A model generated the notes under the pieces. It searched no databases and was not told where the DNA came from. It saw only the letters and a list, made by a program, of their open reading frames with translations. A stretch of DNA of 63,415 nt from Deltaproteobacteria bacterium (GTDB taxonomy: Bacteria > Myxococcota_A > Polyangia > Haliangiales > Haliangiaceae). Below are positions 46,420-54,727 of the stretch, in pieces. The stretch spans positions 1 through 63,415 of the forward strand of contig JACCTC010000440.1 of NCBI GenBank assembly GCA_013812655.1, given 5' to 3'. The translations under genes and the position numbers were made by a program. Numbering within the stretch: position 1 is the stretch's first letter; the number at the start of each line of letters is the position of its first letter.

Positions 46420-47494
46420 GTGGGCAGAACCTTTCCAGAGCTTGCGGACGAGTCGCCGGATGCGCTGTTCGCGCTCTCGCTCGATGGCGTGATCCTGTCG
46501 TGGAATCAGGGGGTGGCCGAAACGTTTGGCTACAGCGCTGCGGAGGCGATCGGGCAGAAGCTCGACGACCTCGTCATCCCCGAGGACCGGCGCGCCGAGG
46601 CGGGCCGCAAGATGGCCGCCGCCATCGACGGAGCAGCCACGCGGTTCGAGACCACGCGCCGCCACAAGAACGGCTCGAGCGTGACCGTCGACGTCGCCAT
46701 GCGCCTGATCCGGCCACCCGACGGCGAACGGTATCTTGCGGTGAGCAACAAGAACGTCACGGAGCGCAAGCTGCTCGAGGAGAAGCTTCGGGAGACGAGC
46801 CGGCACAAGGGCGAGTTTCTCGCCAACATGTCGCACGAGTTACGCACGCCACTCAACGCCATCATCGGCTTCACCGAGCTCATGTACTCGGGGAACGCTG
46901 GGCCGATCGCACCGCTCCACCGCGAGTATCTCGGCGACGTGCTGCGTAGCGCGAAGCACTTGCTTCGCGTGGTCAACGACGTGCTCGATCTCGCGCGCGT
47001 GGAGTCTGGAACTCTCGAATACCGCCCGGAGCCCGTCGAGATGGGCCAGCTTGTCGACGAGGTGCGAGACGTGCTACGCGGGCTCGCGACGCGCAAGAAC
47101 CTCACGATCGAGGCCTACGTCGATCCCGAAGCCGCACGTCGTGATCGACGCGGCGCGGATCCGCCAGGTCCTCTACAACTACCTCTCGAACGCGATCAAG
47201 TTCACGCCGGAAGGTGGAACGATCTGCGTGAGGATCGGGCCCACGGAGACGCCGGCGGAGTTTCGCCTCGATGTCGAGGATTCCGGAATCGGGATCTCCG
47301 AGGACAACGTGCCGAACCTGTTCGTCGAGTTCCAGCAACTCGATGCCAACGCCACCAGAAGACACGAGGGCACCGGTCTGGGACTCGCGCTGACGAAGCG
47401 GATCGTCGAAGGGCATCACGGCCGGGTCATGGTGAAGAGCACGCTCGGCAAGGGCAGTACGTTCTCCGCGATCTTGCCGCGCAAACCGAAGTGA
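46420..47494 (+). pseudogene. PAS-domain histidine kinase with a 1-base frameshift
   Basis: GTG 46420. PAS domain (about 10-120: FALSLDGVILSWNQGVAETF, YLAVSNKNVTERK), HisKA with the phosphorylated His in FLANMSHELRTPLNAIIGF, then after YVDPE near 47131 the HATPase continues in the next frame as HVVIDAARIRQVLYNYLSNA, VEDSGIGISED and GTGLGLALTKR. One inserted base explains the break. All catalytic boxes exist, so either a sequencing error or a fresh mutation. It converges on the NtrC-type gene with three bases between stops. Confidence 0.85.
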
Positions 47495-47497
47495 CGA

Positions 47498-48886
47498 TCA
47501 CGCGCGCGTGAAGTCGCGGGCGCTGATCCCGAGCGCTCGCATCTTGAGATGGAGCGTCTTGAAGTCGGTCCTGAGCAGGCGCGCCGCCTGGGTCTTGTTG
47601 CCGGATGTCTCGCGCAACATCTCGCAGATGAGCTGACGTTCCGCGGTGTGAGCTGCCTCGTCGGCGACTTGCTTGAGCGAGCGCCCGTCCGAGGTCCGCG
47701 CCGCCACCGCCTGATCCGCGACCTTCCCGAGCAAGCGCTCCACGGTCGCGGTATCGAGCACCTGGGTCCTGGACTCGAGGACGGCCTGCCGCATGACGTT
47801 GCGAAGCTCGCGAACATTGCCCGGCCACGGGTAGCGCTCGAGCGCGCTGATCGCGTCGGGCGCGATCCGCTCGATCGGGCGTCGTAACTCGATGGCGGCC
47901 TCGGCGACGAAGCGCTCGGCGAGCGCGCAGAGGTCCGCCAGACGGTCGCGAAGCGGCGGCAGGGTCACCGTGTAGGCAGCGAGTCGGAAGTAGAGATCCA
48001 TGCGGAACAGGCCGGCGCTCGCCCGTTGCTGCAGATCATCGTTGGTCGCGGCGATGAAGCGAACGTCGATCGGCCTGGCCTCCGCTCCGCCCACCGAGTG
48101 AATCTCGCGCGCCTCGATGACGCGGAGGAGCTTGGCCTGGAGCGCGAGCGGAAGGTTCCCGATCTCGTCGAGGAACACCGTGCCACCCGCCGCCACGTCG
48201 AACTTGCCGCGCTTGCGATCGTGAGCGCCGGTGAACGCGCCCTTCTCGTGACCGAACAGCTCCGATTCCATCAGCGACTCGGGAATCGCGCCGCAATCGA
48301 GGGCCACGAAGGGCTGCATCCGCCGATCGCTCTCGCTGTGGATCGCCTGCGCGACGAGCTCCTTGCCGGTGCCGGTCTCACCGACGATCAGCACGGTGAA
48401 CGTCGTCGTGGCCACCGTCGCAACCTGCTCGCAGATCCGTGCGACCGCCGTGCTGGTTCCCATCAGCGTACCGAGGCCACCGGCGCCGGTCTGCCGGCGG
48501 AGCTGCGCGAGCTCGGCCTCGAGCGCGTGTTTCTCGGCGGCGCGATCGACGGTGTGCACGATGTCGTCGTGATCGACCGGCTTGGTCTGGTAATCGAATG
48601 CCCCGAGCTGGATCGCGTGGATTGCGGTCTTGAGCTCGTGCCGGGCGGTCAGCATCACGACCGGAATCTCTGGCCGGGTCAGCCGGAGCGTGCGCAGCAC
48701 CTGTTCGCCACTCATCCCGGGCATCTCGAGGTCGAGGAGCACGACGTCCGGATCGACGTCTGCGACTGCCGCGAGGCCCCGCGGACCGTCGTGCGCCATC
48801 GAGACCTCGAACCCCCGGCAGCTGAAGATCGCCGCCACGAGCCGACAGCTCGCGAGGTCATCGTCGATGACGAGTAGCTTGCTCAG
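47498..48886 (-). CDS. NtrC-family sigma-54-dependent response regulator
   Basis: Receiver ([33 protein letters not shown]), AAA+ domain with GETGTGKE Walker A, the sigma-54 contact loop GAFTGA, Walker [12 protein letters not shown] and an arginine-finger region, and a Fis-type HTH ([20 protein letters not shown]). The complete receiver needs a start before GTG 48838; the frame opens after a stop codon at 48897-48895, and the only candidate before DDD is CTG at 48886, so an unusual start is inferred. It should activate sigma-54 promoters when phosphorylated, and it diverges from the KaiBC operon across a perfect dyad. Confidence 0.88.
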   Translation of the reverse strand: MSKLLVIDDDLASCRLVAAIFSCRGFEVSMAHDGPRGLAAVADVDPDVVLLDLEMPGMSGEQVLRTLRLTRPEIPVVMLTARHELKTAIHAIQLGAFDYQTKPVDHDDIVHTVDRAAEKHALEAELAQLRRQTGAGGLGTLMGTSTAVARICEQVATVATTTFTVLIVGETGTGKELVAQAIHSESDRRMQPFVALDCGAIPESLMESELFGHEKGAFTGAHDRKRGKFDVAAGGTVFLDEIGNLPLALQAKLLRVIEAREIHSVGGAEARPIDVRFIAATNDDLQQRASAGLFRMDLYFRLAAYTVTLPPLRDRLADLCALAERFVAEAAIELRRPIERIAPDAISALERYPWPGNVRELRNVMRQAVLESRTQVLDTATVERLLGKVADQAVAARTSDGRSLKQVADEAAHTAERQLICEMLRETSGNKTQAARLLRTDFKTLHLKMRALGISARDFTRA

Positions 48887-48914
48887 GGGTTGCCGCTATG
48901 GCGACCGTACCAGG

Positions 48915-48935
48915 GCCATGGTGATTGACCATGGC
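48915..48935. promoter_or_regulatory. Perfect 21-bp dyad between NtrC-type regulator and KaiBC operon
   Basis: GCCATGGT (48915-48922) and ACCATGGC (48928-48935) are perfect inverted arms around GATTG. It is centred about 40 bp from the regulator start and 75 bp upstream of the operon's first start. It has the form of a dimer-binding operator controlling both divergent transcripts. No clear sigma-54 (-24/-12) element was seen beside it. Confidence 0.6.
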
Positions 48936-49001
48936 AAGCGAGCTCCCCATCGCGTGGGACACGCGTGATCGACGGCACGGCGCTCGCAACGTGTCGCCCC
49001 A

Positions 49002-49373
49002 GTGCCATCCGCCTTCATCATCGACCCCGACATCACCAGTAACAAGCTGGCGACGATCCTGCTCCAGGCGGACGGCTGGAGGGTCGTGTCGATGACGACT
49101 GCGAAGAACGCGCTCACGGCACTCGCCGCCCTCGACCTGGACCTGATCGTGACGGAGCTGGTGTTCGACGACTCCGACGGGCTGGAGCTCATCGCCCAGC
49201 TTCGGGCCACGCAGGCGACGCGGCACATCCCGATCATGGTCGTCACGGCCGCGAACGAGCCCGGGACCGAGTATCGCGCGCGCGCGGCAGGCTGCATTCA
49301 CTACCTCCGCAAGCCGATCGACGTGGCGACGTTCGCGTCCGAGCTCACCGCGGCTCTCCGGAGCCATCCATGA
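49002..49373 (+). CDS. Single-domain receiver with Glu at the phospho-acceptor site
   Basis: A 123-residue receiver from GTG 49002. The acidic pair is D8/D10 region in FIIDPDITS, the switch Thr/Ser is in MVVTAAN, and the lysine is in YLRKPID. The phospho-acceptor position reads LIVTELVFDDSDG with E52 instead of Asp, which would block ordinary phosphorylation and may mimic the phosphorylated state. It is the first gene of the KaiBC operon and its stop overlaps the next start by four bases (ATGA). A role as a constitutive or protein-binding adaptor is inferred. Confidence 0.85.
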   Translation: MPSAFIIDPDITSNKLATILLQADGWRVVSMTTAKNALTALAALDLDLIVTELVFDDSDGLELIAQLRATQATRHIPIMVVTAANEPGTEYRARAAGCIHYLRKPIDVATFASELTAALRSHP

Positions 49374-50545
49374 CCACCACCATGACCACCGAAACACCCG
49401 CGCGCGTCCTGGTGGTCGACGACGACGAGTCGCTGCTCCACATCCTCGCTCGGAGGTTCACGCGCATGGGACATGCGGTCGAGTGCGCACGTGACGGTAA
49501 GGCCGCAATCCTGGCACTCGCGACCGGGACGTTCGATGTCGTGGTCTCGGATATCGCGATGCCCGGGATGGATGGGATCGAGCTCCTGATCGCGATCCGC
49601 GCAGTCGACCCCGATGTCCCGATCGTGCTGATGACCGGAGCGCCGCAGGTCGCCACGGCGGCTCGTGCGATCGAGTTCGGCGCGGTCCGGTACCTCACCA
49701 AGCCGGTGCCGAGTGACCAGCTCGGGGGCGTCGTGGCGCAGGCTGTCACCTCCGGGCGTGCGGCCCGCATCCAGCGCGAGACTGTCGCGCTTGCCGGTCA
49801 CGTGAAGACGCAACTCGTTGGCGCGCGCACGATGCTCGAGGCGCAATTTGCGAACGCGATCGAGACGCTGTGGATGGCCTACCAGCCGATCTTCTCGTGG
49901 TCGACGAAGCAGACCTACGCGTACGAGGCACTCGTGCGCAATGGCGAGCCCGCGCTGGCGAGCCCGCTCGCGCTGTTCGAGGCCGCGGAGAGCCTGGGGC
50001 GGGTCCACGCGCTGGGCCGGGCGATCCGGCGGGTCGTCGCGGCGGGCGCTTCGAGCACCGGCTGCAAGCTGTTCGTCAACCTGCACGCTCATGACTTATC
50101 GGACCCCGAGCTGTTCTCGCCCGAGGCGCCACTCTCGCGGGTCGCGAGTCAGGTGGTCCTCGAGATCACGGAGCGCGAAGCGCTCGATCAGATACCGGAC
50201 GTGCAAGCACACGTCGGCGCGCTCCGCTCGCTTGGCTATCAGATCGCCATCGATGACCTCGGCGCGGGATACGCGGGCTTGACGAGCGTCGCGCAACTGC
50301 GTCCCGACATCGTCAAGATCGACATGTCGCTCGTACGCGGCGTCGATCATGACCCGATCAAGCAGATCCTCGTGAAGATGATGCTCGGGGTCGCGCGAGA
50401 GATGGGCATGGTCGTGGTGGCGGAAGGGATCGAGACCGCGAGCGAGCGCGCCATGCTCGTGACGCTCGGCTGCGACCTGATGCAGGGCTACCTGTTCGCG
50501 AAGGCCGGGCGCGCATTTCCTGCGGTGACTGTGGAAGGGGAATAG
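49370..50545 (+). CDS. Response regulator with EAL c-di-GMP phosphodiesterase domain
   Basis: A 391-residue protein. Receiver about 10-130: VLVVDDDES, phospho-acceptor D61 in VVVSDIAMPGMDG, YLTKPVP. The EAL domain (about 165-385) keeps all catalytic and metal residues: E186-A-L in YEALVR, N in FVNLHAH, E in EITERE, the DD pair in IDDLGAGYAGL, K in IVKIDMS, E in VVAEGIET and Q in DLMQGY. It should hydrolyse c-di-GMP to pGpG, gated by phosphorylation. It lies between the atypical receiver and kaiC in one operon, giving the Kai module a direct c-di-GMP output. Confidence 0.95.
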   Translation: MTTTMTTETPARVLVVDDDESLLHILARRFTRMGHAVECARDGKAAILALATGTFDVVVSDIAMPGMDGIELLIAIRAVDPDVPIVLMTGAPQVATAARAIEFGAVRYLTKPVPSDQLGGVVAQAVTSGRAARIQRETVALAGHVKTQLVGARTMLEAQFANAIETLWMAYQPIFSWSTKQTYAYEALVRNGEPALASPLALFEAAESLGRVHALGRAIRRVVAAGASSTGCKLFVNLHAHDLSDPELFSPEAPLSRVASQVVLEITEREALDQIPDVQAHVGALRSLGYQIAIDDLGAGYAGLTSVAQLRPDIVKIDMSLVRGVDHDPIKQILVKMMLGVAREMGMVVVAEGIETASERAMLVTLGCDLMQGYLFAKAGRAFPAVTVEGE

Positions 50546-50547
50546 GT

Positions 50548-52314
50548 ATGCAGAAGCCACCAGCGGTTACTTCGCTGCTCAAGATGAAAACGGGGATCGC
50601 GGGGTTGGACGAGATCACCGGCGGGGGAATCCCGGTCGGGCGAAACACGTTGATCATGGGCGGCGCAGGCTGCGGCAAGACCGTATTCGCGCTCCAGGCG
50701 CTGGTTCACGGCGCTCGCAGCTCGAACGAGCCTGGCCTGTTCGTCGCGTTCGAGGAGAGCGCCACCCAGATCATCGCGAACGCCGCGACCTTCGGCTGGG
50801 ATCTCCCCAGACTGACCAAGAAGAAGCTGTTCTTTCTCGAGGCGCGGCTGTCACCCGAGATCGTCAAGGCGGGCGAGTTCGACCTCGTCGGGATGCTCGC
50901 GGTCCTGCAGGCGAAGGCCAAAGCACTCGGTGCCAAGCGGATCGTGTTCGACGGGATCGACGTCCTGCTCGGCCTCCTCGATGACCCGGTCGCCGAGCGT
51001 CGCGAGGTGTATCGGATTCGCGACTGGCTCGCCGCGACTGGCCTCACCGGTCTCCTCACGCAGAAGGTGAGCGGGTACGAGACCGACAAGCGCTACAGCT
51101 TCCTGCAGTTCATGGTCGACTGCGTGGTGACGCTGCGGCACCAGGTCGTCGACGGCTCGGCATTCCGCAACCTCCGGGTCGTCAAGTATCGCGGCTCCGG
51201 GTTCGAGGCGGACGAGTTCCCGATCACCGTGACGTCCACGGGCATGGAGCTCACGACCCGGGGACCGGCAAAGCTCGAATACGAGGTCACCGACGAACGG
51301 ATCTCGACGGGGCTGCCGCGCCTCGATGTCATGCTGAAGGGCGGCTATCATCGTGGCACCAACGTCCTGATCTCGGGGGCGCCGGGAACCGCGAAGTCCA
51401 CGTTGTGCGGGCTCTTCGTCGCCGCCGCCTGCAAGCGTGGCGAGCGCACGCTGTACGTCAGCTTCGATGAAGGCGCCGCGCAGATCGTCAGGAACGTCAG
51501 GTCGGTCAACATCCAGCTGGCGCGCTATCAGAAGTCCGGACTGCTCGAGATCTATTCCACGCGGACGCGCGGGCCGAACGTCGAGGACCAGTTCGCGGAT
51601 CTCCGCGCCAGGGTGCGCGCCCACAACCCGCGCTGCGTCGTCATCGACCCGCTGTCGGCGCTCTCGACGAAGCTCGCGCACGTCGCCTCGGCAGACGCCG
51701 CGCAGCAGTTCCTCGACTTTCTCAAGGGCCAAGGCATCACCGTCGTCAACACCTCGCTGATGGACGGGCTCGACACCGACGAAGCCACCGCGACCGGGAT
51801 CTCGACGATCGCGGACACCTGGATTCACGTCTCGTACGTCGTCCAGGATGGCGAGCGCAACCGCGCGCTGACGATCGTCAAGTCGCGTGGCACCGGCCAC
51901 TCGAACCAGGTGCGCGAGCTGAAGCTCTCCGACGACGGCGTGACCCTCACCGATGTGTTCGTGGCAAAGGGCAAGGTCCTGATGGGCGTCGCGCGCTGGG
52001 AGTGGGAACAAGAGCAGCAGGCCGCCAAGAAGCGGTCGCAAGTCGCGACCGAGCTCGAGCGGTTGCATCTCGAGCTCGCGCAAGCCGAGGCCGCCGCGCG
52101 CCTGCAGGTGATCCAGACCGAGATCGACGCGCGCGAGGCGGAGATCGGCCTGCTGGCGCTCGCGACCGGGCAGGCATCCGAGCTGCGGGTCACCGGCCGC
52201 GCCGCGATCCGCAAGATGCGCCACGCCGACGTCGAGGTCGCGAACAAGCACATGCGGGCCAAGTCGGCGAAGCCGAAGTCCAGGTCGAAGCCGGCGAGGT
52301 CCGGGGAACGCTGA
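50548..52314 (+). CDS. kaiC: KaiC-family clock/timer ATPase with C-terminal coiled coil
   Basis: A 588-residue double-domain KaiC. CI has Walker A GGAGCGKT (G38-T45) and catalytic E69-E70 (FEES). CII has Walker A GAPGTAKST (G277-T285) and D307-E308 (FDEG). The cyanobacterial autophosphorylation motif is retained: T414, then G-I-S419-T420-I, aligned with T426, S431 and T432 of Synechococcus KaiC. After CII, about 75 extra residues form a charged coiled coil (EWEQEQQAAKKRSQVATELE), as in the longer KaiC of Rhodobacter sphaeroides. KaiC autophosphorylation and ATPase cycles keep time or report ATP/ADP. Its stop overlaps the kaiB start (TGATG). Confidence 0.95.
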   Translation: MQKPPAVTSLLKMKTGIAGLDEITGGGIPVGRNTLIMGGAGCGKTVFALQALVHGARSSNEPGLFVAFEESATQIIANAATFGWDLPRLTKKKLFFLEARLSPEIVKAGEFDLVGMLAVLQAKAKALGAKRIVFDGIDVLLGLLDDPVAERREVYRIRDWLAATGLTGLLTQKVSGYETDKRYSFLQFMVDCVVTLRHQVVDGSAFRNLRVVKYRGSGFEADEFPITVTSTGMELTTRGPAKLEYEVTDERISTGLPRLDVMLKGGYHRGTNVLISGAPGTAKSTLCGLFVAAACKRGERTLYVSFDEGAAQIVRNVRSVNIQLARYQKSGLLEIYSTRTRGPNVEDQFADLRARVRAHNPRCVVIDPLSALSTKLAHVASADAAQQFLDFLKGQGITVVNTSLMDGLDTDEATATGISTIADTWIHVSYVVQDGERNRALTIVKSRGTGHSNQVRELKLSDDGVTLTDVFVAKGKVLMGVARWEWEQEQQAAKKRSQVATELERLHLELAQAEAAARLQVIQTEIDAREAEIGLLALATGQASELRVTGRAAIRKMRHADVEVANKHMRAKSAKPKSRSKPARSGER

Positions 52315-52598
52315 TGGCCGCCGCGAAGAAGCTCAAGTACCTGCTGCGACTCTACGTCGCCGGCAACGCGCCGAACTCGGTACGTGCGGTCGCAAATGCC
52401 CGGGCGCTCTGCATCGAGCACCTACGTGGCGAGCACGAGCTCGAGGTCATCGATCTGATGGATTTTCCGAAACGAGCGCTCGCGGATGGCATCATCGTCA
52501 CGCCCACGCTCGTCAAGGTGACGCCCTCGCCGGTGCAGCGGTTGATCGGCAACCTCAGCGACACCGAGCAGGTCCTGCTCGCGCTGGGCCTCAAGTGA
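52314..52598 (+). CDS. kaiB: KaiB, KaiC-binding thioredoxin-like protein
   Basis: A 94-residue KaiB with LRLYVAGNAPNSVRAVANAR, LEVIDLMDFPKRAL, VTPTLVKVTPSPVQRLIGNL and the C-terminal helix QVLLALGL, very close to canonical KaiB in order and motifs. KaiB binds KaiC CI, sequesters or displaces partners and in simple systems accelerates dephosphorylation. It is sandwiched, with overlaps on both sides (TGATG and GTGA), between kaiC and the histidine kinase. No kaiA exists in the window. Confidence 0.95.
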   Translation: MAAAKKLKYLLRLYVAGNAPNSVRAVANARALCIEHLRGEHELEVIDLMDFPKRALADGIIVTPTLVKVTPSPVQRLIGNLSDTEQVLLALGLK

Positions 52599-54700
52599 GC
52601 CAGAAGGCGGCGGAGGTGGCGGAGCTCGAGCGGCGCCTCGCCGAGGCCCAGGCCACGATCGAGGCACTGCTGTCCGGGCAGATCGATGCGGCATTTGATC
52701 CGGCGAGCAATACGCCGATCCTGCTGTCGAAGGCGCAGGACGCGTTACGCGAGAGCGAGGAGCGCTACCGCCGCATCATCGAGACCACGAACGAGGGCGT
52801 GTGGCAGATGGACGCCGGCTACAAGACGACGTTCATGAATCGTCGGATGGCCCAGATGCTCGGCTGCGAGGCCGACATGGGCATCGGACGCTCGGCGATG
52901 GAGTTCCTCGACCACGAGGGTCGCGCGACGCTCGTCACCAAGTCGGATGACGCGCAGCAGGTCGAGGTCCGCTTCATCCGGTCGGACAAGACGATCATGT
53001 GGGCACTCATGGAGGCGACGCCCATGTTCGACGCCCAGGGCAACAGCGATGGAACGTTCGCGATGGTGATGGACATCACCGAGCGCAAGAAGTCCGAAGC
53101 CGCGCTGCAGGCAAGCGAGGCACGACTCCGTCGGCTGTGGGACTCGGGCATCATCCTGATCACGGTGTCCGACCTGCAAGGCAGGATCATCGAGGTCAAT
53201 GACGCGGCGCTCGCCATGCTCGGCTACTCGCGCGACGAGCTCCTCGCGAACGGGATGAGCTGGGAAGCCCTCACACCGCCCGAGTCCGTCGCCGCTGACC
53301 TGAGCGCGCGCGAACAGCTCGAGACAAGGGGGGTGACGGCGCCGTTCGAGAAGGAGCTGCTCCGCAAGGACGGCACGCGAACGGCCATCCTCACCGCCGG
53401 CGCGCTGCTCGATGACAAGGAGAAGATCGTCGTCGCGATCGATCTGACAACTCGCAAGCGGGCCGAGTGGGCGCTGCTCGAGGTCGAGTCTCAGCTCCGG
53501 CAGTCTCAGAAGATGGAAGCCGTCGGCCAGCTCGCCGGCGGCATCGCGCATGACTTCAACAACATCTTGACGGTGATCCTCAGCTGCGGTGAGTTCCTGC
53601 TCGAGGATCTGCAGCCCATGGATCCCGCGCGTGCGGATGTCGAAGAGATCTGCAAGGCCGGCGCGCGTGCGGCCGCGTTGACGCGGCAGCTGTTGATGTT
53701 CAGCCGCCAGCAGGTGCTGGCACCCAAGGTCCTCGAGATCTCGGCGGTCACCGCGGACATGGAGAACATGTTGCGGCGCGTCCTCGGCGAGGATGTCGGG
53801 CTCGTGCTGCGCAACTCACCACACGGCGGGCGCGTCCGCGTCGATCCGGGCAGCATCGAGCAGGTGATCATGAACCTGGTCGTCAACGCTCGTGACGCGA
53901 TGCCGACCGGCGGACAGCTCGTGATCGAGACCGCGAACGTGATGCTCGACGAGACGTTCGTTCACCCGCAGAGCGGCTTCACCCCTGGACCACACGTGGT
54001 GCTCTCGGTCACCGACACCGGGACCGGCATGGACGAGGCGACCTGCGCACGCATCTTCGAGCCGTTCTTCACGACGAAGGCCGTCGGTCAGGGCACCGGG
54101 CTCGGGCTGTCGACGGTGTTCGGCATCGTGCAGCAGAGCCACGGGACGATTCGCGTCCACAGTGTCGTCGGCGAAGGCACCACGTTCAGTATCTACCTGC
54201 CGCAGGTCTACTCGGATGCGGAGGCAAGCCTGGCCACCCTGCCGCGAACCGCATTTCACGGGACCGAGACCATCCTCCTCGTCGAGGACGAAGAGCAGGT
54301 TCGCATGGTCACGCGCAACATCCTCGAGCGACATGGCTATCGCGTGCTCGAGATGAGGTCCCCTCCCGAGGCGTTACTCCACGTGCAGAACAGCTCGGAA
54401 CAGATCGATCTGCTGCTGACGGACGTGGTGATGCCGCACATGAGCGGCCCCGAGCTGGCCCGTCAGCTGACAAAGATCCGCCCGCAGCTGCGCGTGCTCT
54501 GCATGTCGGGATACACGGACGACAGCATCGTCCGTCACGGGGTCCTCCAGGCAGCGATCGCATTCGTTCAGAAACCTTTCACATCGGACTCGCTGACCCA
54601 GAAGGTGCGCGAAGTACTCGACGAAGAGCCGACCCCCAGCATGAAGCAAGCGATGAAGCTGATGCAGGACGCGATCGTCCGGGTTACGTCCGACGAATAG
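52595..54700 (+). CDS. Hybrid histidine kinase, PAS-PAS-HisKA-HATPase-receiver
   Basis: A 701-residue protein with no transmembrane helix, so cytoplasmic. A short coiled-coil N-terminus (ELERRLAEAQATIEALL) leads into two PAS domains (about 48-170 and 180-300), then HisKA with H319 in QLAGGIAHDFNNILTVI, HATPase with DTGTGMDE and GQGTGLGL, and a receiver with D610 in LLLTDVVMPHMSG. The GTG start overlaps the kaiB stop. Its place right after kaiBC suggests that KaiC or KaiB state feeds into its activity, much as SasA/CikA do in cyanobacteria, but it lacks a SasA KaiB-like domain; that partnership is an inference. Confidence 0.93.
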   Translation: MSQKAAEVAELERRLAEAQATIEALLSGQIDAAFDPASNTPILLSKAQDALRESEERYRRIIETTNEGVWQMDAGYKTTFMNRRMAQMLGCEADMGIGRSAMEFLDHEGRATLVTKSDDAQQVEVRFIRSDKTIMWALMEATPMFDAQGNSDGTFAMVMDITERKKSEAALQASEARLRRLWDSGIILITVSDLQGRIIEVNDAALAMLGYSRDELLANGMSWEALTPPESVAADLSAREQLETRGVTAPFEKELLRKDGTRTAILTAGALLDDKEKIVVAIDLTTRKRAEWALLEVESQLRQSQKMEAVGQLAGGIAHDFNNILTVILSCGEFLLEDLQPMDPARADVEEICKAGARAAALTRQLLMFSRQQVLAPKVLEISAVTADMENMLRRVLGEDVGLVLRNSPHGGRVRVDPGSIEQVIMNLVVNARDAMPTGGQLVIETANVMLDETFVHPQSGFTPGPHVVLSVTDTGTGMDEATCARIFEPFFTTKAVGQGTGLGLSTVFGIVQQSHGTIRVHSVVGEGTTFSIYLPQVYSDAEASLATLPRTAFHGTETILLVEDEEQVRMVTRNILERHGYRVLEMRSPPEALLHVQNSSEQIDLLLTDVVMPHMSGPELARQLTKIRPQLRVLCMSGYTDDSIVRHGVLQAAIAFVQKPFTSDSLTQKVREVLDEEPTPSMKQAMKLMQDAIVRVTSDE

Positions 54701-54727
54701 TCAGACGGTGCGCTGCTATGGTGGGGC

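Noticed and set aside
48887..49001. A sigma-54 (-24/-12) promoter for the Kai operon
   Set aside because: TGGCA occurs in the dyad, but no TTGC element lies at the correct 5-bp spacing from it.
49002..54700. A kaiA gene in or near the Kai operon
   Set aside because: No frame in the operon or its neighbours resembles KaiA; the extra proteins are receivers, EAL and a histidine kinase.
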